Of a stretch of DNA of 64,000 bases, positions 36,656 to 45,567 are shown piece after piece. The notes below the pieces were generated by a model, which saw nothing but the letters and a program-made list of their open reading frames with translations, searched no databases and was not told where the DNA came from. Made by a program: the position numbers and the translations under genes. This DNA is from Roseihalotalea indica (lineage in GTDB: Bacteria > Bacteroidota > Bacteroidia > Cytophagales > Cyclobacteriaceae): positions 992,001-1,056,000 of the forward strand of contig NZ_JAINFL010000001.1 of assembly GCF_022458895.1 (NCBI RefSeq), read 5' to 3'. Each line of letters opens with the position of its first letter. The first letter of the stretch is position 1.

Positions 36656-37981
36656 ATGGCATTTTTCAAAATAGAAGGTGGACATTCTCTGAAGGGAGAA
36701 ATTATTCCGCAGGGAGCCAAAAATGAGGCTCTGCAAATATTGTGTGCCGTACTGCTTACTCCTGAGCCGGTAACCATCCACAAAGTACCCAACATTCGTG
36801 ATGTCAACAAACTCATTGAGTTGCTGGCTTCCCTCGGAGTAGAGGTAGATAAGCTAGGCGAGGAGTCGTATAAATTCACGGCTAAAAATGTAGATATTAC
36901 CTACCTGGGCTCGCCTGAATATAAGAAGCAGGCAGCTTCTCTTCGCGGCTCTATCATGATTATGGGGCCATTATTAGCCCGTTTTGGAGAAGCTTCCCTA
37001 CCGAAACCCGGAGGAGATAAAATTGGTCGCCGTCGGTTAGATACGCACTTTTTAGGTTTTCAGAAGCTAGGAGCAAAATTCAATTACGATACATCCGATG
37101 GGTATTATACTATTGATGCATCTAATCTGAAAGGCACCTATATGCTGCTGGATGAAGCCAGCGTAACCGGTACGGCTAATATCGTGATGGCTGCCTGCAT
37201 GGCTCAGGGCGAAACCACCATCTACAATGCAGCTTGTGAACCTTATTTGCAGCAGCTATGCAGCATGCTTAACCGCATGGGAGCCAAAATTAGTGGAGTA
37301 GGTTCTAACTTGTTGAAGATTGAGGGAGTATCCTCATTAAAAGGAACGGAGCATACCATGCTACCGGATATGATTGAGGTAGGTAGTTTCATAGGACTTG
37401 CGGCCATGACCCAATCAGACGTAACAATCAAGGGCGCTGGAGTACATCAACTCGGTGTTATTCCTGATACATTCCGAAAGCTGGGTATCAACTTCGATAT
37501 TAATGGCGATGACATCCATGTGTATGACAACGATCATTACGAGATTGATACGTTTATTGATGGTTCTATCATGACCATCGCCGATGCCCCCTGGCCCGGC
37601 TTAACCCCCGATTTATTAAGTATTATTTTGGTAGTGGCTACGCAGGCTAAAGGAACTGTACTGATTCACCAGAAAATGTTTGAAAGTCGCCTTTTCTTTG
37701 TGGATAAGCTGATCGATATGGGCGCTCAGATCATTCTGTGTGACCCTCACCGGGCTACCATTATTGGGTTGGACCGCGCTCAGGCGTTGAGAGGGGTGTC
37801 TATGACTTCCCCGGATATTCGGGCAGGTGTATCACTGCTTATTGCTGCGCTTTCTGCCGAAGGTAGTAGTATTATCTACAACATTGAGCAGATTGACCGC
37901 GGGTATCAGAACATCCACCAGCGATTACAAAATCTGGGTGCTCAGGTAGAACGCTACGATAGTATGGTATTTGAAAAATAG
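36656..37981 (+). CDS. murA: UDP-N-acetylglucosamine 1-carboxyvinyltransferase
   Basis: A 441-residue MurA, which adds enolpyruvate from PEP to UDP-GlcNAc in the first step of peptidoglycan synthesis. Family motifs include GAKNEALQILCAVLLT, LPKPGGDKIGRRRLDTHF and TNDLxxD-like loops. In the catalytic loop the usual Cys of PGGC is Asp121 (codon GAT at 37016-37018). Enzymes with Asp there are active but insensitive to fosfomycin, which alkylates the Cys. Translation is probably coupled to the DUF4290 gene three bases upstream. Confidence 0.96.
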   Translation: MAFFKIEGGHSLKGEIIPQGAKNEALQILCAVLLTPEPVTIHKVPNIRDVNKLIELLASLGVEVDKLGEESYKFTAKNVDITYLGSPEYKKQAASLRGSIMIMGPLLARFGEASLPKPGGDKIGRRRLDTHFLGFQKLGAKFNYDTSDGYYTIDASNLKGTYMLLDEASVTGTANIVMAACMAQGETTIYNAACEPYLQQLCSMLNRMGAKISGVGSNLLKIEGVSSLKGTEHTMLPDMIEVGSFIGLAAMTQSDVTIKGAGVHQLGVIPDTFRKLGINFDINGDDIHVYDNDHYEIDTFIDGSIMTIADAPWPGLTPDLLSIILVVATQAKGTVLIHQKMFESRLFFVDKLIDMGAQIILCDPHRATIIGLDRAQALRGVSMTSPDIRAGVSLLIAALSAEGSSIIYNIEQIDRGYQNIHQRLQNLGAQVERYDSMVFEK

Positions 37982-38006
37982 TGAAAGGACTCAAGAGTTC
38001 TTTCAC
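37981..38006. terminator. Hairpin between convergent murA and recJ
   Basis: GTGAAAG (from 37981) pairs with CTTTCAC (to 38006), with ACTC/GAGT inside, forming an almost continuous stem that begins on the last base of the murA stop codon. It can serve both strands as a terminator or as a 3' end protector; no long T-run follows. Confidence 0.6.
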
Positions 38007-38016
38007 CTTGTTCACA

Positions 38017-39717
38017 TCACATTAGCTGAATATCTTTTATAGAGAGCTGAAGTGTGGTGCGCCCCTCATAATGGTTTTCTTCTACCGAGTAGGCCATTTT
38101 GAATGGTTTTCCATCGAGAAGCAATTCGTATAAGTGAGGCATTCGAAAGCCAATGGCTGACAGAGAATAGCCATCCTCCTGACAAACCTCGCACTTTAAG
38201 TGCTGCTCGCGCAACAAACGCGGATGTTCTGTCAATCTAAGGTTTTCACTAACAAAAACCGGGCACATGTTGCCGGGGCCAAAGGGCGACATCTGGCGGA
38301 GAATATTATAAAACTTGGGGGTAATTTCAGATAATGGAATGGTCAGATCCACGGGGATTTGTGGTACCTGTTGAGCATCTGTAATACGCTCAGTAACTAC
38401 CTGTTCAAAGCGCTCCCGAAACTTCGAAACATTTTCTACTGGCAATGTTAAACCTGCAGCATAGGCATGCCCACCAAACTGATCCAGCAAATCGGCGCAA
38501 GCGGCAATAGCATCGTGGACGTCAAACCCATCTACTGAGCGAGCTGAACCAGTGGCCTTTTCGTTAGACTCAGTTAGAATGATGGTAGGGCGATAATATT
38601 TCTCAATGCAACGGGATGCTACAATACCAATTACGCCCTTATGCCACTCCTGATTAAATAATACGGTACTACGGGCTTGTTTTAGGCTCTGATCTCCCTC
38701 AATCATATTCAGTGCCTGTTGGGTAATGCCACTGTCTACGTTGCGCCGTTCTGCATTCTTCTTATGCAAAGCTTCAGCATAATCATATGCTTTGTCCAGA
38801 TCTTCTTCCAGCATAAGTCTCAAAGCAGCATCGGCATGATCCATACGTCCGGCAGCATTGATACGAGGAGCGAAACCGAAGACTACTTTCTCGATGGTTA
38901 ATGGCAGCTTAATACCAGCAATCTCGGTCAGAGCATGCCAGGCGGGGCGAGGACTTTCATTAATTGTTTGTATGCCATAGTGGCTCAGCAGCCGATTTTC
39001 TCCGGTAACCGGTACAATATCCGCGGCAATAGCTACAGCCACAAAATCTGTCAAATTATAGAGCGAATCCAGAGGGTGCTTCACTTTCTTACAGAATCCT
39101 TGTAAGAATTTAAAGCCTACCCCACAGCCACAAAGCTCCTTATACGGATAGCGGCAACCTTCCTGTTTAGGGTTCAGAATGGCGTGGGCAGGAGGAAGGT
39201 TGTCGCCAGGGCGATGGTGGTCGCAGATGATAAAATCAATGTTTTGCTTTCGGGCCAGATTGACCAAGTTGTTTGCTCTAATTCCACAGTCTAGCGCAAT
39301 GATTAGGCTGATCTTATTTTCAGTTGCATAGCGGATGCCTTGCTCAGAGATACCATATCCTTCCTGATATCGATCAGGAATGTAATAGTCTATGTCATCA
39401 TAGATCTCTCTGAGAAAATGGTAGACAAGGGCTACTGAGCAGGTTCCATCTACATCATAGTCGCCGTAAATGAGTATCTTTTCACCCCGGCGCATAGCCA
39501 GAATCAAACGGTGCACCGCATGATCCATATCTTTCATCAGAAAGGGATCGTGTAGTTGGTGTATGTCAGGTCTAAAGAAGTGTTTTGCTTGGTCAAACGA
39601 ACTTACGCTACGCTGAGCCAAAACTGTTGCCAACGTGGGAGTAACCCGAATATCGGTAACAAGCTGTTCTACTAAAGATTCATTTGGTAGTTCCTGATAG
39701 ACCCAACGCTTACGCAT
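38017..39717 (-). CDS. recJ: Single-stranded-DNA-specific exonuclease RecJ
   Basis: A 566-residue DHH/DHHA1 nuclease acting 5'-3' on single-stranded DNA in recombination and base-excision repair. The DHH motifs are YGDYDVDGTCSVALVYHF and the metal-binding ICDHHRPGDNLP; NPKQEGCRYPYKELCGCG and the C-terminal OB-like region FGPGNMCPVFVSEN are also typical. It lies seven bases from the lipoprotein gene upstream on the same strand, so they may share a transcript. Confidence 0.95.
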   Translation of the reverse strand: MRKRWVYQELPNESLVEQLVTDIRVTPTLATVLAQRSVSSFDQAKHFFRPDIHQLHDPFLMKDMDHAVHRLILAMRRGEKILIYGDYDVDGTCSVALVYHFLREIYDDIDYYIPDRYQEGYGISEQGIRYATENKISLIIALDCGIRANNLVNLARKQNIDFIICDHHRPGDNLPPAHAILNPKQEGCRYPYKELCGCGVGFKFLQGFCKKVKHPLDSLYNLTDFVAVAIAADIVPVTGENRLLSHYGIQTINESPRPAWHALTEIAGIKLPLTIEKVVFGFAPRINAAGRMDHADAALRLMLEEDLDKAYDYAEALHKKNAERRNVDSGITQQALNMIEGDQSLKQARSTVLFNQEWHKGVIGIVASRCIEKYYRPTIILTESNEKATGSARSVDGFDVHDAIAACADLLDQFGGHAYAAGLTLPVENVSKFRERFEQVVTERITDAQQVPQIPVDLTIPLSEITPKFYNILRQMSPFGPGNMCPVFVSENLRLTEHPRLLREQHLKCEVCQEDGYSLSAIGFRMPHLYELLLDGKPFKMAYSVEENHYEGRTTLQLSIKDIQLM

Positions 39718-39724
39718 GCTATGC

Positions 39725-40291
39725 TTACTGTTTTATAAAACTAAAATTATAATCAATAGTAAATGATTCTATTTCTAATGGAAGATTCTCAACTCCAAAA
39801 TTTTCCAGATTTACATCATTCTCATCAATTTGTAAAGCAATATCGATCTGTTGTTCAGTTAATGATGCTATAGAAAAATCTAACTGGTTAGATCCTAAGT
39901 CATTGGGAGCCTGCACAGTAATCGTTTTTTCATCATCACTCAAGGCCCAGGTACCATTAGTAACTCCCTCTTGATCGTTTAAGGCAAAGCTATTATCCTC
40001 ATTAAATGTGATAACTGTGCCCGAAGGAAATAAAACATCTGCTCCTTCTTCCATTGCCTCCGCAATTTCACCAGCCTCAGGAAGTACAAGAGCAATAGTT
40101 TGAATGTTATCCCGAGTAATCACACCGAACTCGGTAGTTGCAGAATAATCTGCGAGTTCTCCAGACTGGATTTCCCAGGTGCCGATTAACATATCGCGTC
40201 GGCTGGGTTCTTTTTCTTCGTCTTGGCAAGAAGAGAAAATAAATAGTGCAGCTAAAAAGAAATAGCTTAACAGGTTCGTGTGTAGCTTCAT
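39725..40291 (-). CDS. Lipocalin-like lipoprotein
   Basis: A 188-residue lipoprotein (signal NLLSYFFLAALFIFSSC). The mature part is beta-rich; LIGTWEIQSGELADYS near the start and WALSDDEKTITVQ match the lipocalin-like families of Bacteroidota (strand opening GxW). It resembles the next gene at the same motif (LIGTW versus LIGAW) and layout, so the two are probable paralogues seven bases apart. Binding of a small hydrophobic ligand is possible but unproven. Confidence 0.75.
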   Translation of the reverse strand: MKLHTNLLSYFFLAALFIFSSCQDEEKEPSRRDMLIGTWEIQSGELADYSATTEFGVITRDNIQTIALVLPEAGEIAEAMEEGADVLFPSGTVITFNEDNSFALNDQEGVTNGTWALSDDEKTITVQAPNDLGSNQLDFSIASLTEQQIDIALQIDENDVNLENFGVENLPLEIESFTIDYNFSFIKQ

Positions 40292-40298
40292 TGTGTAG

Positions 40299-40799
40299 TT
40301 ATTTAGTCAATAAAAAAACGAAATCAATCTGATATAAGGTGCCGTTATCTGCCTGAGTAAAGGTTGACTCGGCCTCCAGCCGCTTGCTCGACAAAGAGCG
40401 AATATCAAAAGTACGGACTTCCCTAGAAGTACGTAATAATAGTTGATTTTGGTTTTCGCTCAGTTCCCAATTACCAGAATCATATTCCGAATTATCAATG
40501 CCTTCAATCAATAATGAGCCGTCTTCAGCAAATGTAAAGGTAGTGTTTTCCGAAAAAAGCCTTAGTTCTCCTGTATTAATATTTTCTCCTTGAATAGCGA
40601 GGTATTGAATAAATTCCTCTTCTGTAAGCTCAAGTTCGTTGTCGCCGGAAGAAACAGTTACTTTCTTAATAGATTGATCATCTAATGACCAGGCTCCAAT
40701 TAATAGGGATTGGCGGGATACTTCTTCGTCATCTTGGCAGGCAGGTAATATTACCCAGATAACAGCTGCGGCCCAGAACGATTTTTTTAGATATTTCAT
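40299..40799 (-). CDS. Lipocalin-like lipoprotein, paralogue
   Basis: A 166-residue lipoprotein (signal KKSFWAAAVIWVILPAC). Shares LIGAWSLDD, FAEDGSLLIEGI and WELSENQNQLLLRTS with the neighbour. It comes first in the transcribed order and is probably co-transcribed with that gene and recJ. A strong hairpin separates it from the SPOR-like gene upstream. Ligand is unknown. Confidence 0.7.
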   Translation of the reverse strand: MKYLKKSFWAAAVIWVILPACQDDEEVSRQSLLIGAWSLDDQSIKKVTVSSGDNELELTEEEFIQYLAIQGENINTGELRLFSENTTFTFAEDGSLLIEGIDNSEYDSGNWELSENQNQLLLRTSREVRTFDIRSLSSKRLEAESTFTQADNGTLYQIDFVFLLTK

Positions 40800-40845
40800 T
40801 ATAGTTCAAAGTTTACTATATAATGAAAAAGTGGACCGATTATTA

Positions 40846-40895
40846 TAAAAAATGGAAAGCGTACGTTCAAGTAGACTTGATTATGTACGCTTTCC
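40846..40895 (-). terminator. Strong hairpin terminator after the SPOR-like gene
   Basis: An 11-bp stem GGAAAGCGTAC (40854-40864) / GTACGCTTTCC (40885-40895) with an inner TCAAG/CTTGA pair. On the minus strand it is followed by a run of T (40853-40846), fitting a rho-independent terminator. Confidence 0.85.
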
Positions 40896-40928
40896 TTTTG
40901 TTGTTTCTGCTATTACTGTTTATATTCT

Positions 40929-41606
40929 TCAGTTAACCGATGCGGCACTGGACTGATTACTGCGTAGATCTTCAAGCACATCTTTAATAGGTACGCGGCC
41001 ACCGTCGCGGTAGGGAACGATCCAGGCATCTTTTACTCCCATAACTCTAAGATATTTCTTGAATTTATCAGCTTCCCAATAATCACGAAAATTTCCTAGC
41101 GTGTACCGTTGTGTACCATCATCAGTCGTTTCTTCAGTGAAGTTCTCGCTGGTATCGTAGTTAGACAAATCCTGATTCTGATAGGCACCAATCTGAACCC
41201 GGAAAACTAGCCCTTGGTTGTACTCTGCATCACTGCTGGCCATAGGTACATTTTCCTGAGCTTGGGCCTGAGCATTGCTGGCATCCGAGCGAGCCTGCTG
41301 TAAATCTTCCTGTAATCGGCGTACCTGGTCTTTAAGTTGATTTACCTCAGTGTTTTTCTGGTCTAGCTGGCTCTTGGCCGAGGAAAGCTCTCCTTCTAAC
41401 TCGCTGGCTTTGGCAGCAAATTCTTTGGCTTCCTCTTCCTTTTTCTGGAAATCAGCCGGATTCATACTCTTTAGCTCTTTCAATCGCTTTTTTTGTTCTT
41501 TTTTTAAGCGTTTGCGCTCTTTCTTGGTTAATTCCTGTGCCACAGCTACTTCCGCTACCACAGTGATGCTAAACAAAAAGATCGCGATGATGCATACGTA
41601 CTTCAT
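40929..41606 (-). CDS. Exported coiled-coil protein with SPOR-like C-terminus
   Basis: A 225-residue protein with signal peptide IIAIFLFSITVVAEVAVAQ. Residues about 25-115 are a coiled coil (LTKKERKRLKKEQKKRLKEL, QLKDQVRRLQEDLQQ). The C-terminus (VFRVQIGAYQNQDL, YTLGNFRDYWEADKFKKYL, AWIVPYRDG) resembles a SPOR domain, which binds peptidoglycan without stem peptides. This plan is common in Bacteroidota envelope proteins of unknown role. It stands alone between two terminators. Confidence 0.75.
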   Translation of the reverse strand: MKYVCIIAIFLFSITVVAEVAVAQELTKKERKRLKKEQKKRLKELKSMNPADFQKKEEEAKEFAAKASELEGELSSAKSQLDQKNTEVNQLKDQVRRLQEDLQQARSDASNAQAQAQENVPMASSDAEYNQGLVFRVQIGAYQNQDLSNYDTSENFTEETTDDGTQRYTLGNFRDYWEADKFKKYLRVMGVKDAWIVPYRDGGRVPIKDVLEDLRSNQSSAASVN

Positions 41607-41725
41607 CGTTTTTATGGTTTAATTGATAATTCACATATATGTCAATAGTCTCCATAGTGGACAGTCCTTTATCTTTATATAGTGTACTATTGAGCCAGAG
41701 GACTATCAATTAAGACTATAGATTT

Positions 41726-43132
41726 CTATTCTTTCAAACTTCCTACCATATTTTCAGGTACTACCCATTCATCAAACTGCTCATTCGTTAATAAATCCAA
41801 TGCAATAGCGGCTTCTCTTAGAGTTGTACCATCGGTATAGGCTTTTTTAGCAATTTTAGCAGCATTTTCATAACCGATGTGTGGGTTCAGTGCGGTAACC
41901 AACATCAGCGAGTTATTTAAATTTGCTTTTATCACTTCCTTGTTAGGTTCTATGTCTACCGCACAATTATCGTTAAATGATTCGCAGGCATCGCCAATCA
42001 GCCGAGCTGAGGTAAGCAGATTATAGATCATCATCGGCTTAAATACATTCAATTCAAACTGCCCATTCATGCCACCTACACTAATAGCAGTATCATTTCC
42101 AATGACCTGTGCACATACCATGGTCAATGCCTCACACTGGGTTGGGTTTACTTTACCCGGCATGATAGAAGACCCAGGCTCGTTTGCCGGAATCAAAATT
42201 TCACCAATGCCGCAACGTGGTCCTGATGAAAGCATGCGAATGTCATTCCCAATTTTCATCAAACTTACCGCTAACTGCTTTAGCGCACCTGATGTTTCAA
42301 CAATGGCATCATGAGCAGCCAATGCCTCAAATTTGTTTTTTGCTGTTACGAAGGGATGTCCACCGTATTCAGCAATTTTTTTAGCTACTTGCTCGGCATA
42401 TCCTTTCGGAGTATTCAGCCCGGTTCCTACCGCTGTTCCACCTAGAGCTAACTCCGATAGATGGGGTAGTGTATTTTTTAACGCTGCCATCCCATGATCT
42501 AATTGTGAGACATAGCCACTAAATTCATGTCCTAGTTTAAGGGGAGTAGCATCCATAAAGTGGGTACGGCCGATCTTTACAATATTCCCGAAAGACTGTA
42601 CCTTATCGTTGAGCGTATTTCGCAGTTTTTCTACTTTAGGTAAGGTTTCCTCCACAATTAGCTTATATGCTGCAATATGCATGGCTGTAGGAAAGGTGTC
42701 ATTTGATGACTGAGATTTGTTTACATCATCATTTGGATGAATTTTCTTTTTTTCATCCGTCAGTGCTCCACCCATCAATACATGTGCCCGGTTCGCTACT
42801 ACTTCATTCACATTCATATTACTCTGTGTACCTGAGCCGGTTTGCCATACAACTAGCGGAAATTGCTCATCTAACTCTCCACTCAAAATTTCATCGCATA
42901 CTTTCGCGATAATATCAGCTTTTTCTTGGTCTAAAACCCCTAGCTCAGCATTTGTTTGAGCCGCAGCTTTTTTCAGTACTGCAAATGCATAAATGATTTC
43001 TTGCGGCATTTGAGTAGCGACTCCCCCAATTTTAAAATTCTCTTTAGAGCGCTGAGTTTGTGCGCCCCAATACTTATCGGCAGGAACTTGAACCTCGCCC
43101 ATAGTGTCTTTTTCAGTACGATATTTACTCAT
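41726..43132 (-). CDS. fumC: Fumarate hydratase class II
   Basis: A 468-residue class II fumarase (iron-independent, tetrameric) that interconverts fumarate and malate in the citric-acid cycle. Signatures: [32 protein letters not shown], and the lyase signature [16 protein letters not shown] with the mobile Ser loop. Length is standard. It is monocistronic in this window. Confidence 0.96.
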   Translation of the reverse strand: MSKYRTEKDTMGEVQVPADKYWGAQTQRSKENFKIGGVATQMPQEIIYAFAVLKKAAAQTNAELGVLDQEKADIIAKVCDEILSGELDEQFPLVVWQTGSGTQSNMNVNEVVANRAHVLMGGALTDEKKKIHPNDDVNKSQSSNDTFPTAMHIAAYKLIVEETLPKVEKLRNTLNDKVQSFGNIVKIGRTHFMDATPLKLGHEFSGYVSQLDHGMAALKNTLPHLSELALGGTAVGTGLNTPKGYAEQVAKKIAEYGGHPFVTAKNKFEALAAHDAIVETSGALKQLAVSLMKIGNDIRMLSSGPRCGIGEILIPANEPGSSIMPGKVNPTQCEALTMVCAQVIGNDTAISVGGMNGQFELNVFKPMMIYNLLTSARLIGDACESFNDNCAVDIEPNKEVIKANLNNSLMLVTALNPHIGYENAAKIAKKAYTDGTTLREAAIALDLLTNEQFDEWVVPENMVGSLKE

Positions 43133-43290
43133 ATCAGTGGTTGGTAGTGATTATTAATGCTTCTTAACAAAGTTAGAAAAAAAATAGAATCAACTGAGCA
43201 TCGAGGAGGTAGTATGATGTATGATATCATTCCAAATGAAGTATTATTAAGCAGGAATTAAATTAACCTTTAATAAGCTAACGTATCCAA

Positions 43291-43321
43291 TTGATAATCA
43301 TGGTATTAATCGCCAACTTTG
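43291..43321 (+). promoter_or_regulatory. Candidate promoter for the pseudouridine synthase gene
   Basis: TTG (43291-43293), 20 bases, then CAACTTTG (43314-43321), one mismatch from TAnnTTTG. The gene starts 26 bases downstream. Confidence 0.45.
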
Positions 43322-43346
43322 TAGGCAAGTTATTTTTACAAATTTT

Positions 43347-44123
43347 ATGAGGAAAAGAAAAGAGCGACCGGCAAACCAAGCTCAAAATATCCCAGAATCA
43401 TCACCTGAACTGATACGGCTTAACCGGTACATTGCCAATGCAGGGGTATGTTCACGACGTGAAGCCGATAAGCTCATCGAGAGTGGCCAAATTAGTGTAA
43501 ATGGAAAGGTTGTTACAGAGTTAGGGAGTAAGGTAAAACTTTCAGATCGGGTAAAATATCAAGGCAAAGCACTTAATCCCGAAAAGCTGATATATGTGTT
43601 GCTTAATAAGCCCAAAGACTTTATTACTACTACTGATGATCCTCAAGACCGGAAAACGGTAATGCAGTTGGTAGCCACTGCATCGGAAGAACGTATTTAT
43701 CCAGTTGGACGTCTGGATCGTAATACAACCGGCTTACTGTTGCTGACTAATGATGGTGAACTAGCTGAGCGGTTAACCCATCCATCATACAATGTGCAGA
43801 AGCTTTATCAGGTAGATTTAAATAAACCTATTACAGATGAAGACTTTCTTAAGATTGAAGAAGGCCTAACCTTGGAAGACGGGCCAGCTAAGGTAGACGA
43901 AATTGGGATGGTAGATTCAAGCCGAACTAGTCTGGGGGTCTCTTTACATATTGGAAGAAACCGGATTGTCCGCCGCATTTTTGAGCATTTGGGTTATGAA
44001 GTGGTGAGGTTGGATCGTGTCATGTATGCCGGTTTGACAAAAAAGGATTTGCCTCGGGGAAAGTGGCGTTATTTGTCGAAAGCAGAGTTAATTAAACTAA
44101 AACACATGGGGCGTAAAAAATAA
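43347..44123 (+). CDS. Pseudouridine synthase, RluB/RsuA type
   Basis: A 258-residue rRNA pseudouridine synthase. The S4 RNA-binding domain is at about residues 26-75 (RLNRYIANAGVCSRREADKL), and the catalytic domain begins with YVLLNKPKDF and has VGRLDRNTTGLLLLTNDGEL with the catalytic Asp. IGRNRIVRRIFEHLGYEV is the family's later motif. It probably modifies helix 74 of 23S rRNA (RluB) or 16S rRNA; the exact target needs phylogeny. It is followed by a terminator hairpin and the tandem repeat. Confidence 0.92.
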   Translation: MRKRKERPANQAQNIPESSPELIRLNRYIANAGVCSRREADKLIESGQISVNGKVVTELGSKVKLSDRVKYQGKALNPEKLIYVLLNKPKDFITTTDDPQDRKTVMQLVATASEERIYPVGRLDRNTTGLLLLTNDGELAERLTHPSYNVQKLYQVDLNKPITDEDFLKIEEGLTLEDGPAKVDEIGMVDSSRTSLGVSLHIGRNRIVRRIFEHLGYEVVRLDRVMYAGLTKKDLPRGKWRYLSKAELIKLKHMGRKK

Positions 44124-44146
44124 AAGCCTACGCATTGCGTAAGCTT
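44115..44146. terminator. Hairpin at the end of the pseudouridine synthase gene
   Basis: AAGC-C-TACGC (44124-44133) pairs with GCGTA-A-GCTT (44137-44146). On the minus strand it is followed by a T-rich run (44125-44115), so it is a good terminator for transcripts of the orphan DUF4154 gene after the tandem repeat; for the plus strand the T-run is weak. Confidence 0.65.
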
Positions 44147-44169
44147 AAACTCTTTCAGGTTTTGATAAA

Positions 44170-44432
44170 GGGTAAAGGAGGGCCCATCTATCTGTGGGCC
44201 GTCTCTTTTACTACACTACACAACCTAACCTATGTCTTGAATGCTTTTGGTATGTTATGAAGGGTAAAGGAGGGCCCATCTATCTGTGGGCCGTCTCTTT
44301 TACTACACTACACAACCTAACCTATGTCTTGAATGCTTTTGGTATGTTATGAAGGGTAAAGGAGGGCCCATCTATCTGTGGGCCGTCTCTTTTACTACAC
44401 TACACAACCTAACCTATATTTTGAATATCTTT
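44170..44432. repeat. Tandem repeat, three copies of a 92-bp unit
   Basis: Copies begin at 44170, 44262 and 44354, a constant period of 92 bases. Copies 1 and 2 are identical; the third is identical for about 70 bases and then diverges. Each copy holds a hairpin GGCCCA / TGGGCC (8-base loop) followed by GTCTCTTTT on the plus strand and CTCCTTT on the minus strand. The array lies between the 3' ends of two convergent genes. There are no variable spacers, so it is not CRISPR. It may be a triple terminator, a tandem small-RNA unit or a recent duplication. Confidence 0.9.
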
Positions 44433-44934
44433 AAGCTTCTACAATAATTGCGAGGCTTAGTAGACTACTGCTCGCTTGTAATCCAGTTTGCTCTAAAGCC
44501 AATTTGTTAATCTTAAATCTGAGCTTTGAACCGTCAATCACAAAGCTGACGGGGGCACCTTGGTTTGCCAAATCTTCTTCTGTTACGATAAGTACTCCGG
44601 ATTTGCTCACCTGCGACACCAATTCATTCAGATGAGAGGATTTCGTTCTAGGAATATATATAATATTACAATTTTGAGCCTCTCCAATTGAGCTAATCAT
44701 TTTTACTTCAATACTACCCTTGCTTTTTAAATTATTTTGAAGTTCGTCGGCTATTTCTGTTTCTTGCAACACCCCAATCTTAAATCCTGATGTTGTAGGA
44801 AAGTTGATGTACTTTGTAAAGTTATACAGGTAAATAGCTTCTAATTTTCGTGTTGAAATTTGGGCATAAGATGAGGTACAGTAAAGCAGACCTACTATAA
44901 CTAAAATTAGTTGATGGTGCTTCACGTGTTTCAT
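44431..44934 (-). CDS. YfiR-like (DUF4154) exported protein
   Basis: A 167-residue protein with signal peptide QLILVIVGLLYCTSSYAQ. The DUF4154/YfiR pattern is seen in LEAIYLYNFTKYINFP, GVLIVTEEDLANQG and FVIDGSKLRFKINKLAL. In Pseudomonas YfiR restrains a membrane diguanylate cyclase; in Bacteroidota such proteins often sit beside histidine kinases or TonB receptors. Here no such partner is adjacent, so its target is unknown. A TACCTTTG box about 43 bases upstream (minus strand, 44977-44984) could be its -7 element. Confidence 0.85.
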   Translation of the reverse strand: MKHVKHHQLILVIVGLLYCTSSYAQISTRKLEAIYLYNFTKYINFPTTSGFKIGVLQETEIADELQNNLKSKGSIEVKMISSIGEAQNCNIIYIPRTKSSHLNELVSQVSKSGVLIVTEEDLANQGAPVSFVIDGSKLRFKINKLALEQTGLQASSSLLSLAIIVEA

Positions 44935-45392
44935 ATCCTCTGTTTATGTTTACCAATTTTTTACTTGGGTATGTTACAAAGGTATATTGTCATCTAGAAA
45001 ATAAGAATCGGCCTTCGTCAAAATACATACATGTGTAATTTTACATTCAGTTCTCACACAAATTAATAGTTACCTATTGAATAGAAATGGATATATTTAA
45101 AAGCAGTATTGGAAGGATTCAATTTATAGTGCTTTTAGGCTTTCAAAGAGGCAAAATGAAAATATAATGTTTTGGTGGGTTTGTTAATATTTATTTAAAA
45201 AATCGCGTTATGCCCAGTATATATTTTTATTTTGATAAAATAAGTGTGTCATTATTCACTTATTAATAATAGTAGGCTAGCATACTATTTGCCGGATTCC
45301 TTATCTTTACCTAGAACAAATTTAGCAATAGATAGTATGTAGTAAAGTGCAGAAAGTATGAAGAAAAGAGAAGAATATATAGATAATGAAAA
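44935..45392. other. AT-rich intergenic region upstream of the DUF4154 gene
   Basis: About 460 bases without a plausible gene. A small hairpin AATAAGTG/CACTTATT is at 45239-45264. The stretch is very AT-rich and holds only a possible promoter for the DUF4154 gene at its left edge. Confidence 0.4.
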
Positions 45393-45421
45393 AGCCTACC
45401 TACAAAAAGTAGGAGGCTTAT
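45391..45421 (-). terminator. Terminator after tRNA-Phe
   Basis: On the minus strand, AAGCCT-CCTAC / GTAGG-AGGCTT (45393-45420, one bulged base) followed by a T-run (45394-45390). It lies eight bases after the tRNA. Confidence 0.8.
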
Positions 45422-45428
45422 CAAATAA

Positions 45429-45501
45429 TGGTGATGAGTGGGCTCGAACCACCGACTCACGGATTTTCAGTCCGATGCTCTACCAGCTGAGCTACATCAC
45501 C
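45429..45501 (-). tRNA. tRNA-Phe (anticodon GAA)
   Basis: On the minus strand, a 73-base cloverleaf. The acceptor GGTGATG pairs with CATCACC; the D arm is GCTC...GAGC; the anticodon loop is CTGAAAA with GAA at its centre; the T arm has GGTTCGAGCC. CCA is not encoded after the discriminator A. A promoter and a terminator flank it tightly, so it is a single-gene unit. Confidence 0.95.
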
Positions 45502-45512
45502 GTAATGGGCTA

Positions 45513-45543
45513 CAAAAGTATGTAAATTTTTGAGTGCTGCAAA
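45513..45543 (-). promoter_or_regulatory. Promoter for tRNA-Phe
   Basis: On the minus strand, TTTG (45543-45540), 19 bases, TACTTTTG (45520-45513), an exact match to the Bacteroidota consensus. The tRNA begins 12 bases downstream. Confidence 0.75.
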
Positions 45544-45567
45544 AAAAAAATTAAAAAGTTATAGGCT

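Noticed and set aside
44170..44432. CRISPR-like array
   Set aside because: The period is 92 bases and the whole unit repeats; there are no unique spacers between short repeats and no cas genes nearby.
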